NCBI GenBank assembly: GCA_036506495.1
Contig: DASXRQ010000139.1
Coordinates: forward strand, 1-42,351
DNA length: 42,351 bases
DNA from: DASXRC01 sp036506495
Lineage (GTDB): Bacteria > Actinomycetota > Actinomycetes > Mycobacteriales > Micromonosporaceae
Direction of reading: 5' to 3'
Notes under the pieces: generated by a model
The model's database searches: none
What the model saw: the letters and a program-made list of their open reading frames with translations, nothing else
Told to the model about the DNA's origin: nothing
Made by a program: the position numbers and the translations under genes
Shown here: positions 31,685 through 40,843 of the stretch, in pieces
Position numbering within the stretch: position 1 is the first letter of the stretch
Layout of the letters: each line of letters starts with the position of its first letter

Positions 31685-33667
31685 CTACTCGGGGGTGAGC
31701 ACGGCGAGCACCGTGCCGGTGTCGACCTGTGCACCGGCACGGACCGGTATGGACGCGACGACGCCGGCGGCCGGCGCGTGGACGGGATGTTCCAGCTTCA
31801 TCGCCTCGAGCGTCATCAACAGCTCGCCGGCGCCGACGTGTTGACCTGGACTGACGAGCACGCGGCCGACGGCGCCGGGTAACGGGGCGACCAGCGAGCC
31901 CTCGGCGAGCTCCGCGGTCGGCTCGGGGAAGCGCGGCAGCTCGGTCACCGCGATCGAGCCCTCGGCGCTGTCCACAAAGGAGACACCCCCGACGCGGTGT
32001 ACGCCGAACGCCAGCCGGATGCCCTCCACGTCGAACACCACGCCGGACGGATCGCTATGAACGACGGCCACCTCCGGCTGTGGCTGCTCGGCGTCGACCC
32101 CCCGGGTCCACCAGCTCGCCAGCCTGCCGTCCCGGTCGAACCGGTAGCCGACCTCGACCCGCCCGGCCGGGGCGTCGTAGACGCTGGTCTGCCATCCGGA
32201 CGGAACGTTGCGCCAGCCGGACGGCGCGGCCGGCAGCACTGACGCCGTCGCCCGCCGCTCGGCCGCGCCGGCCAGCGCCACGGCGAGGCAGGCCAGCCGT
32301 ACGCCGTCGACCGACGAGAGCAGCGGCGTGAACACCTCCGGGTGGTGGTCCAGGAAGCCGGTGTCGATCGTGCCGGCGAGGAACGCCTCGTGCCGCAGCA
32401 CGCGCACCAACAAGTCCCGGTTGGTCAGCACGCCGTGGATGTCCGAGCGGACCAGTGCCGACGCGAGCAGTCGGGCGGCGCCGGCCCGCGTGGGCGCCCA
32501 CGCGATGAGCTTGGCCAGCAGGGAGTCGTAGTGGACCCCGATCTCCGAGCCGTCGTCGACACCCGAATCGAGCCGCAGGCCCGGCCGCGGCGGCGGTCGG
32601 AACTCGGTCGCGACGTCGCGCACCCGGAAGCGATGCAGCGTGCCGGTGGACGGCCGCCAGGCGTACGCCGGGTCCTCGGCGCACAGCCGTACCTCGATAG
32701 CGTGGCCGCGGGCCGGCGGCTCGGCGAGCGGCGGCAGCGTGCCGCCGTCCGCGACCTGTAGTTGCAGCTGGACCAGGTCAACACCCGCGACGCACTCCGT
32801 GACCGGGTGCTCGACCTGGAGCCGGGTGTTCATCTCTAGGAAGTAGAACCGGCCGGAGGGCGCCAGCAGGAACTCCACGGTCCCGGCTCCGACGTAGCCG
32901 ACGGTGCGGGCGGCGGTCATGGCCGCGGCACACAGCTCCTCGCGCAGCGCTGGCGTCACCGCCGGCGACGGCGTCTCCTCGATGAGCTTCTGGTGCCGGC
33001 GCTGGATCGAACACTCCCGCTCGCCGAGCGTCCTGATGGTGCCGTGCGCGTCCGCTATGACCTGCACCTCTATGTGGCGGGCACCCTCGACATACCGCTC
33101 GCAGAAGACCGTTCCGTCCCCGAACGCCGACGCCGCCTCGCGACGGGCCGAGGCGATCGCGTCGGCGAGCGCGTCCCGGTCGCGCGCGACGCGCATGCCC
33201 CGGCCACCGCCGCCGGTGGACGCCTTGACCAGGACCGGGAACCCGTCGACCAGCTCCGGATCGGTGAAGGTCGGCAGCATCGGCACACCCGCCTCGGCCA
33301 GCAGCGCCTTCGCCTCGATCTTCAAGCCCATCAGGGCGATGGCCTTCGCCGGTGGGCCGACCCAGACCAGACCGGCGTCGGCGACGGCGTTCGCGAAGTC
33401 CGCGTTCTCGGCCAGGAAGCCGTAGCCCGGGTGGATGGCGTCCGCGCCGGTGCGGTGGGCGGCGGCGATGAGCAGATCGCCGCGCAGGTACGTCGCCGTC
33501 GCCGCGTCGCCGGGTAGGTGAACGGCGCAGTCCGCGTCGGCAACGTGTGGGGACCGGGCGTCGGCGTCGGAGTAGACGGCCACGGTCTCGATGCCCATCT
33601 GGCGGCAGGTGGCTAAGACCCGTCGGGCGATCTCGCCGCGGTTGGCCACAAGCAGTCTGCGAATCAT
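31685..33667 (-). CDS. Acyl-CoA carboxylase alpha subunit: biotin carboxylase plus biotin carrier
   Basis: 660 residues. The biotin carboxylase domain (1-445) has RRLLVANRGEIARRVL, KASTGGGGRGMRV (ATP-grasp loop), ERECSIQRRHQKLIEE and EMNTRLQVEHPVTE. A less conserved middle region follows, then a biotinyl domain (about 590-660) with EAMKLEHPV and biotin-carrying Lys624. It carboxylates biotin with ATP and bicarbonate for the partner carboxyltransferase. This domain order is that of methylcrotonyl-, geranyl- and propionyl-CoA carboxylase alpha subunits. The ATG is fixed by the conserved N-terminus. It lies 8 bases after the beta subunit stop. Confidence 0.93.
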   Translation of the reverse strand: MIRRLLVANRGEIARRVLATCRQMGIETVAVYSDADARSPHVADADCAVHLPGDAATATYLRGDLLIAAAHRTGADAIHPGYGFLAENADFANAVADAGLVWVGPPAKAIALMGLKIEAKALLAEAGVPMLPTFTDPELVDGFPVLVKASTGGGGRGMRVARDRDALADAIASARREAASAFGDGTVFCERYVEGARHIEVQVIADAHGTIRTLGERECSIQRRHQKLIEETPSPAVTPALREELCAAAMTAARTVGYVGAGTVEFLLAPSGRFYFLEMNTRLQVEHPVTECVAGVDLVQLQLQVADGGTLPPLAEPPARGHAIEVRLCAEDPAYAWRPSTGTLHRFRVRDVATEFRPPPRPGLRLDSGVDDGSEIGVHYDSLLAKLIAWAPTRAGAARLLASALVRSDIHGVLTNRDLLVRVLRHEAFLAGTIDTGFLDHHPEVFTPLLSSVDGVRLACLAVALAGAAERRATASVLPAAPSGWRNVPSGWQTSVYDAPAGRVEVGYRFDRDGRLASWWTRGVDAEQPQPEVAVVHSDPSGVVFDVEGIRLAFGVHRVGGVSFVDSAEGSIAVTELPRFPEPTAELAEGSLVAPLPGAVGRVLVSPGQHVGAGELLMTLEAMKLEHPVHAPAAGVVASIPVRAGAQVDTGTVLAVLTPE

Positions 33668-33675
33668 GGCACGCC

Positions 33676-35277
33676 TCACAACCGGAAGACGCCGAAGCCG
33701 TCGGCACCCTGGACCGGTCCACTGTGGATCGCCGACAGGCAGATGCCGAGGACGGTCCGGGTGTCGCGTGGGTCGATCACGCCGTCGTCGTAGAGCCGAC
33801 CGGACAGGTACAGCGCCGCGGACTCGGACTCGATCTGCTGCTCGACCATCGCGCGCATGGCCCGGTCGGCGTCCTCGTCGTACACCTGGCCCTTGGCCTC
33901 GGCCGCCTGCCGGGCCACGATCGACAGCACGCCCGCGAGCTGGGCCGGGCCCATCACCGCCGACTTCGCGTTCGGCCAGGTGAACAGGAACCGCGGCTCG
34001 TACGCCCGGCCGCACATGCCGTAGTTGCCCGCGCCGAACGACGCGCCGATGGTCACGGTCAGGTGCGGCACGGTCGAGTTCGCTACCGCATTGATCATCA
34101 GGGCGCCGTGCTTGATGATGCCGCGCTGCTCGTACTCGGTGCCCACCATGTAGCCGGTCGTGTTCTGCAGGAACAGCAGTGGCGTGTCCACGGCGTTGGC
34201 CAGCTGGATGAACTGCGCCGCCTTCTGCGCCTCCTCGGAGAACAGCACGCCGCGGACGTTGGCGAGCACGCCGATCGGGTAGCCGTGCAGCTCGCCCCAG
34301 CCGGTGCACAGCGCCGCGCCGTACGCCGGCTTGAACTCGTCGAACTCCGAGCCGTCCAGAACGCGGCCCAGCACCTCCCGAGGGTCGTACGGCAGCCGCA
34401 GATCGGCGCTCGGCACCGCGAGCAGATCGCCGACGTCGTGCCGGGGCGCCGCGGCCGGCCCGCCCCGCGGAGCCGGCCCGAGCTTGCGCCGGTTGAGTCG
34501 GCGCACGACCTGCCGCACGAGCCGCAGGCCGTCCCGCTCGTCCTCGGCCAGATAGTCGGCGAGCCCGCTACGCGACGCGTGCATGACGGCACCGCCGAGC
34601 GACTCGTCGTCGGTTGCTTCGCCGGTGGCCATCTTCACCAGCGGCGGGCCGGCGAGAAACACCTTCGCGCGGTCCCGGACCATGATCGTGTAGTCGGACA
34701 TGCCGGGCACGTACGCGCCGCCGGCCGTGGCGTTGCCGAACACGACGGTCACCGTGGGGATCCGCGCGGCGGACAACCGGGTCAGGTCGCGGAACACCCG
34801 GCCGCCCGGGATGAAGATGTCCGCCTGGCTCGGCAGGTCGGCGCCGCCCGACTCCACTAAGTTGATCATCGGCAGCCGGTTGGCCAACGAGATCTCACCG
34901 GCCCGCCTGGTCTTGGCCAGCGTGTACGGGTTGACCGCGCCGCCGCGTACGGTCGGGTCGTTCGCGACGATCACACACTCGACGTCCTCGACGACGCCGA
35001 TGCCGGTGACCACGCTCGCCCCGACCGGGAAGTCGGTGCCCCACGCGGCGACCGGCGACAGCTCGAGGAACGGCGTGTCCCGATCGACCAGCAGCTCGAT
35101 GCGCTCGCGGGGGAGCAGCTTGCCCCGGGCGTGGTGCCGGGCCACGTACTTCTCGCCGCCACCGGCGCGCGCGTCGTCCAGCGCCGCGTCGAGCTCCGCG
35201 AGCCGGTCCAGCATCGCGCTCCGGTTCTCCTGATACGCCTGGCCGCGCGGGTTGACGGCGGTGCCGAGGATGGCCAT
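33676..35277 (-). CDS. Acyl-CoA carboxylase beta subunit (carboxyltransferase)
   Basis: 533 residues with both crotonase-like halves of a carboxyltransferase: ARGKLLPRERIELLVDRDTP, NDPTVRGGAVNPYTLAKTRR, NLVESGGADLPSQADIFI, GNATAGGAYVPGMSDYTIMV, and in the second half LFLQNTTGYMVGTEYEQRGI, TIGASFGAGNYGMCGRAYEP. The Gly-rich pairs form the oxyanion holes. The segment QNTTGYMVG and the N-terminal layout are like methylcrotonyl-/geranyl-CoA carboxylases rather than propionyl-CoA carboxylase, so a branched unsaturated acyl-CoA is the likely substrate (inferred). ATG 35277 directly follows the TAG of the preceding gene (TAGATG). Confidence 0.92.
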   Translation of the reverse strand: MAILGTAVNPRGQAYQENRSAMLDRLAELDAALDDARAGGGEKYVARHHARGKLLPRERIELLVDRDTPFLELSPVAAWGTDFPVGASVVTGIGVVEDVECVIVANDPTVRGGAVNPYTLAKTRRAGEISLANRLPMINLVESGGADLPSQADIFIPGGRVFRDLTRLSAARIPTVTVVFGNATAGGAYVPGMSDYTIMVRDRAKVFLAGPPLVKMATGEATDDESLGGAVMHASRSGLADYLAEDERDGLRLVRQVVRRLNRRKLGPAPRGGPAAAPRHDVGDLLAVPSADLRLPYDPREVLGRVLDGSEFDEFKPAYGAALCTGWGELHGYPIGVLANVRGVLFSEEAQKAAQFIQLANAVDTPLLFLQNTTGYMVGTEYEQRGIIKHGALMINAVANSTVPHLTVTIGASFGAGNYGMCGRAYEPRFLFTWPNAKSAVMGPAQLAGVLSIVARQAAEAKGQVYDEDADRAMRAMVEQQIESESAALYLSGRLYDDGVIDPRDTRTVLGICLSAIHSGPVQGADGFGVFRL

Positions 35278-36417
35278 CTACAGCCCCATGCCCTTCCCGA
35301 TGATCTCGTTCATGATCTCCGTTGTGCCGCCGCCGATGCCGAGGATGCGGGCGTCCCGGTAGTGCCGTTCGACCTCGGCGTCGCGGAGGTAGCCGAAGCC
35401 GCCGTGCAGCTGCACGGCCTGGTCGACGACCCAGTCGCACGCGGCGACCGCGGTGTTCTTGGCCATCGCCACCTCAGCGACGAGTGGTTCGCCGGCACCG
35501 AGCCGCTCGGCGACGCGGCGCACGTACGTTCGGGCGGCGTCGATGCGCGTGTTCATCTCGGCGAGCCGGTGCCGCACGAGTTGGCGGGAGGTGAGCGGCC
35601 GCCCGAACGTGTGACGGCTCCGGCACCAGGCGATGGTCAGGTCCAGGCAGCGCTGCGCCGTCGCGTACGCCTGGATCGCCAGCGAGATCCGCTCGCGCGC
35701 GAAATGCCGCATGATCTGGGCGAACCCGGTGTTCTCCGGCCCGACCAGGCGGTCGGCCGGCACCCGCACGTCGACGAACGACAGCTCCGCGGTGTCCGAG
35801 CAGTGCCAGCCCATCTTGTCCAGCCGGCGGGTGACCGTGAATCCCCGCGTACCGGCGTCGACGACGAGCAGCGAGATGCCGGCGTGGCCGGCTCCGCCGG
35901 TGCGCACCGCGGTGGTGATGAAGTCCGCGCGGGCCCCGCTGGTGATGAACGTCTTGGCGCCGTTGACCACGAAGTCGTCGCCGTCCCGGCGGGCGGTCGT
36001 GCGCAGGGCGGCGACGTCGGAGCCGCCGTCCGGCTCGGTGACGGCCAGCGCTCCGATCGTCTCGCCCGCGAGCGTCGGCCGGACGTACCGCTCGATGAGC
36101 GCGGGGTCGCCGGCCGCGACCATGTGCGGGAGCGCGATGCCGTGCGTGAACAGCGCGGCGACCAACCCGGACGAGCCGCCCGCGAGGATGAGCTCCTCGG
36201 TCACGATCGCGCTGTCGAGCAGGCCGCCGCCGGAGCCGCCAATCGCCTCTGGGTAGCCGGCGCCGAGCAGGCCGAGCTCGCCGGCCGTGCGGTGCAGGGA
36301 CCGCGGCACCTCGCCGGCCCGCTCCCACGTGGCCAGGTTCGGGCGTACCTCCTTCTCGACGAACCGGCGGGTCAAGTCGCGCAGCTGCCACCGCTCCGGG
36401 GAATCCCAGTCGGTCAT
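35278..36417 (-). CDS. Acyl-CoA dehydrogenase, AtuD/isovaleryl-type
   Basis: 379 residues, complete family: ALAVTEPDGGSDVAALRTTA, FVVNGAKTFITSGARADFI, RSRHTFGRPLTSRQLVRHRL, AVQLHGGFGYLRDAEVERHY and the end GIGGGTTEIMNEIIGKGMGL. The usual C-terminal catalytic Glu is Gly here (IGGGT), as in isovaleryl-CoA and citronellyl-type enzymes, and Glu242 (FARERISLA) is at their catalytic position. Together with the carboxylase this suggests a branched acyl-CoA route such as leucine or acyclic isoprenoid breakdown. The start overlaps the stop of the AtuA-like gene as ATGA (36414-36417). Confidence 0.9.
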   Translation of the reverse strand: MTDWDSPERWQLRDLTRRFVEKEVRPNLATWERAGEVPRSLHRTAGELGLLGAGYPEAIGGSGGGLLDSAIVTEELILAGGSSGLVAALFTHGIALPHMVAAGDPALIERYVRPTLAGETIGALAVTEPDGGSDVAALRTTARRDGDDFVVNGAKTFITSGARADFITTAVRTGGAGHAGISLLVVDAGTRGFTVTRRLDKMGWHCSDTAELSFVDVRVPADRLVGPENTGFAQIMRHFARERISLAIQAYATAQRCLDLTIAWCRSRHTFGRPLTSRQLVRHRLAEMNTRIDAARTYVRRVAERLGAGEPLVAEVAMAKNTAVAACDWVVDQAVQLHGGFGYLRDAEVERHYRDARILGIGGGTTEIMNEIIGKGMGL

Positions 36418-38096
36418 GGCAACAGCTCCCCGGGGATGTCGACGATTCGGGCGCGCAGCAGCTCACCGAGCGCCTTGGCCTGCGGGTCGAACCGGGTGGA
36501 TGCGGCGACGCCCTCGTCGAGCAACCCGCGCAGTACGAAGTTGACGGCCCGCAGGTTCGGCAGGGCGTACCGCTCGATGTCCAACGAGGCCGTCTCCGGG
36601 AGGAGGTCGCGCAGCCGCGCGGTGCTCAGCCAGCCGTGCAGCCAGGCGTACGCCTCGTCGGTGCGGGCCCAGACGCCGAGGTTGGCGTCGCCACCCTTGT
36701 CCCCGGACCTGGCCCCGACGACGGCGCCCAGGGGAGCCGGCCGCGGGCGGCCGAACGAGGAGGGTGGCTCGTCGTCGGAGCCGCGGCGGGCCGCGACGAC
36801 CTCCGTGGTCGCGGGCGGCGCGATGGTCACTCGCTGGCCGTCGGGCAGGACCACGACATGCTCCACATCGGACTGTGGGACGTGCTCGGCCGTGAACACG
36901 CCGTACGGCGTCCCGTCGCCGGGTGGCGTCGTGAGCGTGCAGCCCGGGTACGACGCCAGCGCCAGTTCCACCGCGGCCGCCGAAAATGCCCGTCCGGCCC
37001 GCTTCGGATCGGCGTCCCGCAGGTGTACGTGCAGGAGCGCGCTCGCGGCCTCAGTGTCGGCCGCGTCGGGATGGTCGGTGCGGGCCAGCACGAACTCCAG
37101 GCCGTGCCCTCCGATGGAATCCGTCAGCTGCGCGCGCACGAGCGCCGCTTTGGCCTCGATGTCCAACCCGCACAGCACGAACGTCATCGAGTTGCGGAAC
37201 CCGCCGAGGTTGTTCACGCCCACCTTGAGCGTGGGCGGCGGCGGAGTCCCCCGCGCCCCGGTCACCCGCACCCGGTCCGGGCCGTCCTCGGCCAGCCGTA
37301 CGCGGTCGAACCAGGTCACGACGTCGGGACCCAGGTACGCCGGCGCCCCGATCTCGTACAGCAGCTGGGCGGTGACCGTCTCGACCGTGACCGCGCCGCC
37401 GGTCCCCGGGTGTTTCGTGATCACGGACGTCCCGTTGGCGTCGATCTCTGCGATCGGGAAGCCTGGTCGGCGGCCGCCGTCGGGCAGTTCGGTGAAGAAC
37501 GAGAAATTGCCGCCGGTCGCCTGGGCGCCGCACTCGAGGATGTGCCCGGCGACCGTCGCCCCGGCCAGGGCGTCGAGGTCGTCCCGACTCCAGCCGAACT
37601 GCGCGATTGCGGGCCCGACTACGAGCGAGGCGTCGGTGACCCGGCCGGTGACCACGACGTCGGCCCCGGCGGCGAGGGCGGCGGCGATGCCGAAGCCACC
37701 GAGGTACACACCTCCGGGGGCGCCGCCCCCGAATCCCGCCGTCGGCTTCCGGGTGCGGGCGTCGCCCTCCACGTACGCGATGCGCACCGAGAGGCCGAGC
37801 CGGGCGGCGAGCGACTCGAGCGCGGCGGCCAGCCCTGGTGGGTTGAGCCCACCGGCGTTGGTCACGATGCGCACGCCGCGCTCGAGCGCGAGTCCGAGGC
37901 AGCCCTCCATTTGGCGCAGGAACGTCTTGGCGTACCCGGTGGACGGGTCCCTCGCCCGGTCCCGGCCGAGGATGAGCATCGTCAGTTCGGCGAGGTAGTC
38001 GCCGGTGAGCACGTCCAGCTCACCGCCGGTGAGCATCTCCCGCCAGGCGTCGAACCGGTCGCCGTAGAAGCCGGACGCGTTGCCGATGCGGATCAC
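36414..38096 (-). CDS. AtuA-like DUF1446 protein
   Basis: A 560-residue protein: IRIGNASGFYGDRFDAWREM, GDYLAELTMLILGRDRARDP, RIVTNAGGLNPPGLAAALES, VVVTGRVTDASLVVGP, HILECGAQATGGNFSFF, and in the C-terminal half GARSGDKGGDANLGVWARTD. This is the whole AtuA layout, including the small C-terminal domain that is sometimes a separate gene. AtuA is needed for growth on acyclic terpenes (citronellol, geraniol) in Pseudomonas, but its reaction is not known. GTG 38096 is chosen because it overlaps the preceding stop (GTGA at 38093-38096) and begins exactly at the family N-terminus. Confidence 0.88.
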   Translation of the reverse strand: MIRIGNASGFYGDRFDAWREMLTGGELDVLTGDYLAELTMLILGRDRARDPSTGYAKTFLRQMEGCLGLALERGVRIVTNAGGLNPPGLAAALESLAARLGLSVRIAYVEGDARTRKPTAGFGGGAPGGVYLGGFGIAAALAAGADVVVTGRVTDASLVVGPAIAQFGWSRDDLDALAGATVAGHILECGAQATGGNFSFFTELPDGGRRPGFPIAEIDANGTSVITKHPGTGGAVTVETVTAQLLYEIGAPAYLGPDVVTWFDRVRLAEDGPDRVRVTGARGTPPPPTLKVGVNNLGGFRNSMTFVLCGLDIEAKAALVRAQLTDSIGGHGLEFVLARTDHPDAADTEAASALLHVHLRDADPKRAGRAFSAAAVELALASYPGCTLTTPPGDGTPYGVFTAEHVPQSDVEHVVVLPDGQRVTIAPPATTEVVAARRGSDDEPPSSFGRPRPAPLGAVVGARSGDKGGDANLGVWARTDEAYAWLHGWLSTARLRDLLPETASLDIERYALPNLRAVNFVLRGLLDEGVAASTRFDPQAKALGELLRARIVDIPGELLP

Positions 38097-38884
38097 CGCA
38101 CCGCTCCCGCGGGCTCGCGGCCGGCTCCCGGCGGCCCGGCGAACGCCTGCGCGACGTCCAGCCACTCGTCGGCGACCGGCCCGGACGCGACGAGCGCCAG
38201 GTCCGCGCGGTGCCGCCGCTGCGTGACGAGCAGGCAGAAATCCAGGGCCGGGCCCACGACCCGGTCCGCGGCGTCCTCCGGGCCGTACGCCCACTGCTCG
38301 CCGGCCGGCCCGGTCAGCTCGACCCGGACGGGCGTCGCCGGTGGCTGCCTGCCGTGGATCAGGAAACCATGGCCGAGGGTGCGCACGCCCAGGTGTGCGA
38401 CGTGCCGTAGCCGCGCGGTCGGGGTGCGGGCAACGCCCAACGCGTCGGCGACGTCCTGGCCGTGCGCCCAGGTCTCCATGACCCGCGCGGTCGCCATCGA
38501 CGCCGCCGACATCGTGGTGCCGAACCACGGCAGCCGTACGCCAGCTGGTGCGGCGGTGAGCGCCTCGGCCAGGCGGGCCCGCCCGGCGCGCCAGCGGGCG
38601 AGCAACTCCGTCGGTGGCGCCAGGGCCCGCGCGGCGCCGCGGTCGACGTACCCCGTCGGGTCCTCGGCCGCCTCGACGATCCGGACTTTGAACGCGTCGG
38701 GATCGGCCGCCGCCTCCCGTGACACCTCGTCGGTCCAGGCGAGGTGAGCAATCTGGTGACCGATCGTCCAGCCCGGCGATGGGGTCGGTCGGGTCCAGTC
38801 CGCCTCCGCGAGCGGCGCGACGAGACCGTCCAGATCGGACGACTCCGCCGCCAGGTCGCCGAGGATCTCGGCGAGATCGACCAT
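38093..38884 (-). CDS. TIGR03084-like, DinB/maleylpyruvate isomerase N-terminal fold protein
   Basis: 263 residues: VDLAEILGDLAAESSDLDGL, PTPSPGWTIGHQIAHLAWTD, RVMETWAHGQDVADALG, HVAHLGVRTLGHGFL. The four-helix DinB-like bundle has His at the expected metal positions (GHQIAHLAW, WAHGQDV). Members of the subfamily occur beside acyl-CoA carboxylase and AtuA-like genes in actinomycetes; they may use mycothiol, as maleylpyruvate isomerases do, but their reaction is unknown. ATG 38884 follows GGAGG. It overlaps the AtuA-like gene by 4 bases. Confidence 0.85.
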   Translation of the reverse strand: MVDLAEILGDLAAESSDLDGLVAPLAEADWTRPTPSPGWTIGHQIAHLAWTDEVSREAAADPDAFKVRIVEAAEDPTGYVDRGAARALAPPTELLARWRAGRARLAEALTAAPAGVRLPWFGTTMSAASMATARVMETWAHGQDVADALGVARTPTARLRHVAHLGVRTLGHGFLIHGRQPPATPVRVELTGPAGEQWAYGPEDAADRVVGPALDFCLLVTQRRHRADLALVASGPVADEWLDVAQAFAGPPGAGREPAGAVR

Positions 38885-38897
38885 GTGCGCCTCCGGG

Positions 38898-39533
38898 CTA
38901 CAGGAGCGTCGACAGTTGGTGCTTCCAGGCGGCCAGCAGGGCACGCCGACGGGCCGAGTCGTCGGAGAGCAGGTTCGCGACGCCGAGGCCGCGGAGCAGG
39001 TCGAGGGTGGCCTGCACGGCTTCGCGTACGCCCTGCTTGCGCTCGTCGACGTCGAGCAGCTCGACGGTGAGCCGGTGCATCTCGCGGCCGACCCGGGCCT
39101 CGAGCGGGATGAGGGCCCGGCGCAGGTCCGGGTCCGTGCGCGCCGCCACCCATACCTCGAGGGCCGCGACGAAGAGCGGACCCGTGAACGCCGACGCGAG
39201 CAGGTCGATGACCCGGTCGAGCCGGCGGTGGCCCGGCGGCAGCGTGGCCGCCTCGGCCCGCAGCTCGGCGGCGCGCAGCTCGGCCAGGTACTCGACGGCG
39301 GCCATGACGAGCGCCGCCTTGGTCGGGTAGTGGTGGAGCTGGGCGCCGCGGGAGACCCCGGCCCGCGTTGCCACGACCGTCGTGGTCGTGCCCGACCAGC
39401 CGTGCTCGACCAGGCAGTCGACGGTCGCCTCGAGCAGGCGCGCCTGGGTGGCGCGGCTGCGCTCCTGCTGCGGGGTCCTGGTCGGTGCCGCCGCCCGCGC
39501 CGCCGACCGGGTCCCCGTTGGTGGGCCGCCCAT
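38898..39533 (-). CDS. TetR-family regulator of the acyl-CoA operon
   Basis: 211 residues. The N-terminal HTH (about 30-75) reads RATQARLLEATVDCLVEHGW, TTTVVATRAGVSRGAQLHHY and PTKAALVMAAV. The C-terminal helical ligand domain (LFVAALEVWVAARTDPDLRR, AVQATLDLLRGLGVAN) is typical of TetR. The frame is open further upstream into the operator region, so ATG 39533, after TTGGGG, is preferred over 39587. It is the first gene of the catabolic operon, 13 bases before the next gene, and is divergent from the transporter. Autorepression through the palindrome at 39555 is likely, with an acyl-CoA as inducer (inferred). Confidence 0.88.
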   Translation of the reverse strand: MGGPPTGTRSAARAAAPTRTPQQERSRATQARLLEATVDCLVEHGWSGTTTTVVATRAGVSRGAQLHHYPTKAALVMAAVEYLAELRAAELRAEAATLPPGHRRLDRVIDLLASAFTGPLFVAALEVWVAARTDPDLRRALIPLEARVGREMHRLTVELLDVDERKQGVREAVQATLDLLRGLGVANLLSDDSARRRALLAAWKHQLSTLL

Positions 39534-39554
39534 GGCCCCAAGCCTGCCGGCCAC

Positions 39555-39582
39555 AAAACAAACAGTCAAGACTGCTTGTTTT
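39555..39582. promoter_or_regulatory. TetR operator: 28-bp palindrome in the divergent promoter
   Basis: Left arm AAAACAAACAGTC (39555-39567), spacer AA, right arm GACTGCTTGTTTT (39570-39582): 12 of 13 pairs match. The minus-strand TTGACT (39564-39569) inside it is a good -35 for the tetR operon, with a weak CAGGCT about 17 bases on. Binding here would block both divergent units. Confidence 0.75.
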
Positions 39583-39613
39583 AGCACGATCGGACGGGGA
39601 GATATTTACGGCC

Positions 39614-40843
39614 GTGAAGCGGCTGCTCGCGATCACTCTGGGGATTCTGACCGCGATCGGCGGCTTCGTTGACATTGGCGACCTCGTCGCAAACGGTGTC
39701 GTGGGCTCCCGGTTCGGGATGCACCTGGCGTGGGTGGTAGTGGTCGGCGTCGGTGGCATCTGCGTGTACGCCGAGATGTGCGGCCGAGTGGCGGCCACGT
39801 CCGGCCGGCCCGTCTTCGACATCGTCCGCGAGCGCCTGGGCCCTCGGTGGGGCCTGGCCAACCTGTTCGCCTCGTTCCTCGTGACCGCGCTGACGTTGAC
39901 CGCCGAGATCGGCGGCGTGGCTCTGGCCCTTGAACTGGCCTCCACCGTCAGCTACCTGCTCTGGGCCCCACTGGTCGCGTTCGCGGTCTGGGTGGTGATC
40001 TGGCGGGTCAGCTTCAAGCGGATGGAGACGACGTTCGGGCTGCTCGGGTTGCTGCTCCTCGTGTTCGGTGTTGCGGTCTGGCGGCTCCGGCCGGACTACG
40101 GGGCGCTGTGGTCGCAGCTAGCCGCGCCGGAGCACACCGGCGGCGAGGGCTGGGCGACGTACGCGTTCTTCGCGGTGGCCCTGTTCGGCGCGGCCATGAC
40201 GCCGTACGAGGTGTTCTTCTTTTCCTCCGGCGGTGTCGAGGAGCGCTGGACGCGCCGCGACCTTCCGGTCATGCGGGCGAACGTGCTCCTCGGCTTCCCG
40301 CTTGGTGGCCTGCTCTCCCTGTTCATCATGGCCGCGGCCGCGGTCTACCTGCGGCCCGGCGGGATCCGGGTCGAAAAGCTCGACGACCTCGTGTCACCGG
40401 TGACCGCGGCGCTCGGCAAGGTCGGGCTCGCCCTGGCCATCATCGCGATCTTCGCGGCCACGTTCGGCGCCGCGCTCGAGACGGGCCTCTCCTGCGGGTA
40501 CTCGGCCGCGCAGTACTTCGGCTGGCAGTGGGGCAAGTTCGTGCGGCCGCGGGAGGCGTCCCGGTTTCACGTCACGGTGCTCGCGTCGATCATCATTGGC
40601 CTTTTGATCATTCTGACGACCGTGGACCCGGTCAAGGTCACGGAGTACTCGATCGTGCTCTCCGCCGGCGCACTGCCGCTGACCTACCTGCCGATCCTGG
40701 TGGTGGCCAACGACCCGGACTACATGGGCGAGCACGTCAACGGACGGCTCGTGAACGGTGTCGCCACCGCGTACCTCGTGGTAGTGCTCGTGGCGAGCGT
40801 CGCCGCCATACCGTTGATGATCGTGACGGGGGCGGGTGCGTGA
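39614..40843 (+). CDS. NRAMP-like divalent-metal transporter with altered metal-site motifs
   Basis: 409 residues with about 11 hydrophobic helices and the LeuT-type layout of NRAMP proteins. The helix 1 unwound motif, normally DPGN, reads DIGD (20-23, GGFVDIGDLVANG). The helix 6 motif, normally MPH, reads TPY (196-198, FGAAMTPYEVFFFSSGG). The Met that favours Mn and Fe is therefore missing, as in NRAMP-related Mg transporters, so the substrate may not be Mn or Fe. Other helix features (AEIGGVALALELAST, TFGAALETGLSCGYSAAQYF) are kept. GTG 39614 is the first start after the operator; the purine-rich GGGGAG is rather far (about 14 bases). The first PRC-barrel gene overlaps its stop (TGATG). Confidence 0.8.
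   Translation: MKRLLAITLGILTAIGGFVDIGDLVANGVVGSRFGMHLAWVVVVGVGGICVYAEMCGRVAATSGRPVFDIVRERLGPRWGLANLFASFLVTALTLTAEIGGVALALELASTVSYLLWAPLVAFAVWVVIWRVSFKRMETTFGLLGLLLLVFGVAVWRLRPDYGALWSQLAAPEHTGGEGWATYAFFAVALFGAAMTPYEVFFFSSGGVEERWTRRDLPVMRANVLLGFPLGGLLSLFIMAAAAVYLRPGGIRVEKLDDLVSPVTAALGKVGLALAIIAIFAATFGAALETGLSCGYSAAQYFGWQWGKFVRPREASRFHVTVLASIIIGLLIILTTVDPVKVTEYSIVLSAGALPLTYLPILVVANDPDYMGEHVNGRLVNGVATAYLVVVLVASVAAIPLMIVTGAGA

Noticed and set aside
35131..37998. 955-codon open frame on the plus strand opposite the dehydrogenase and AtuA-like genes
   Set aside because: Crosses several real minus-strand genes and is compositionally random; shadow frame.
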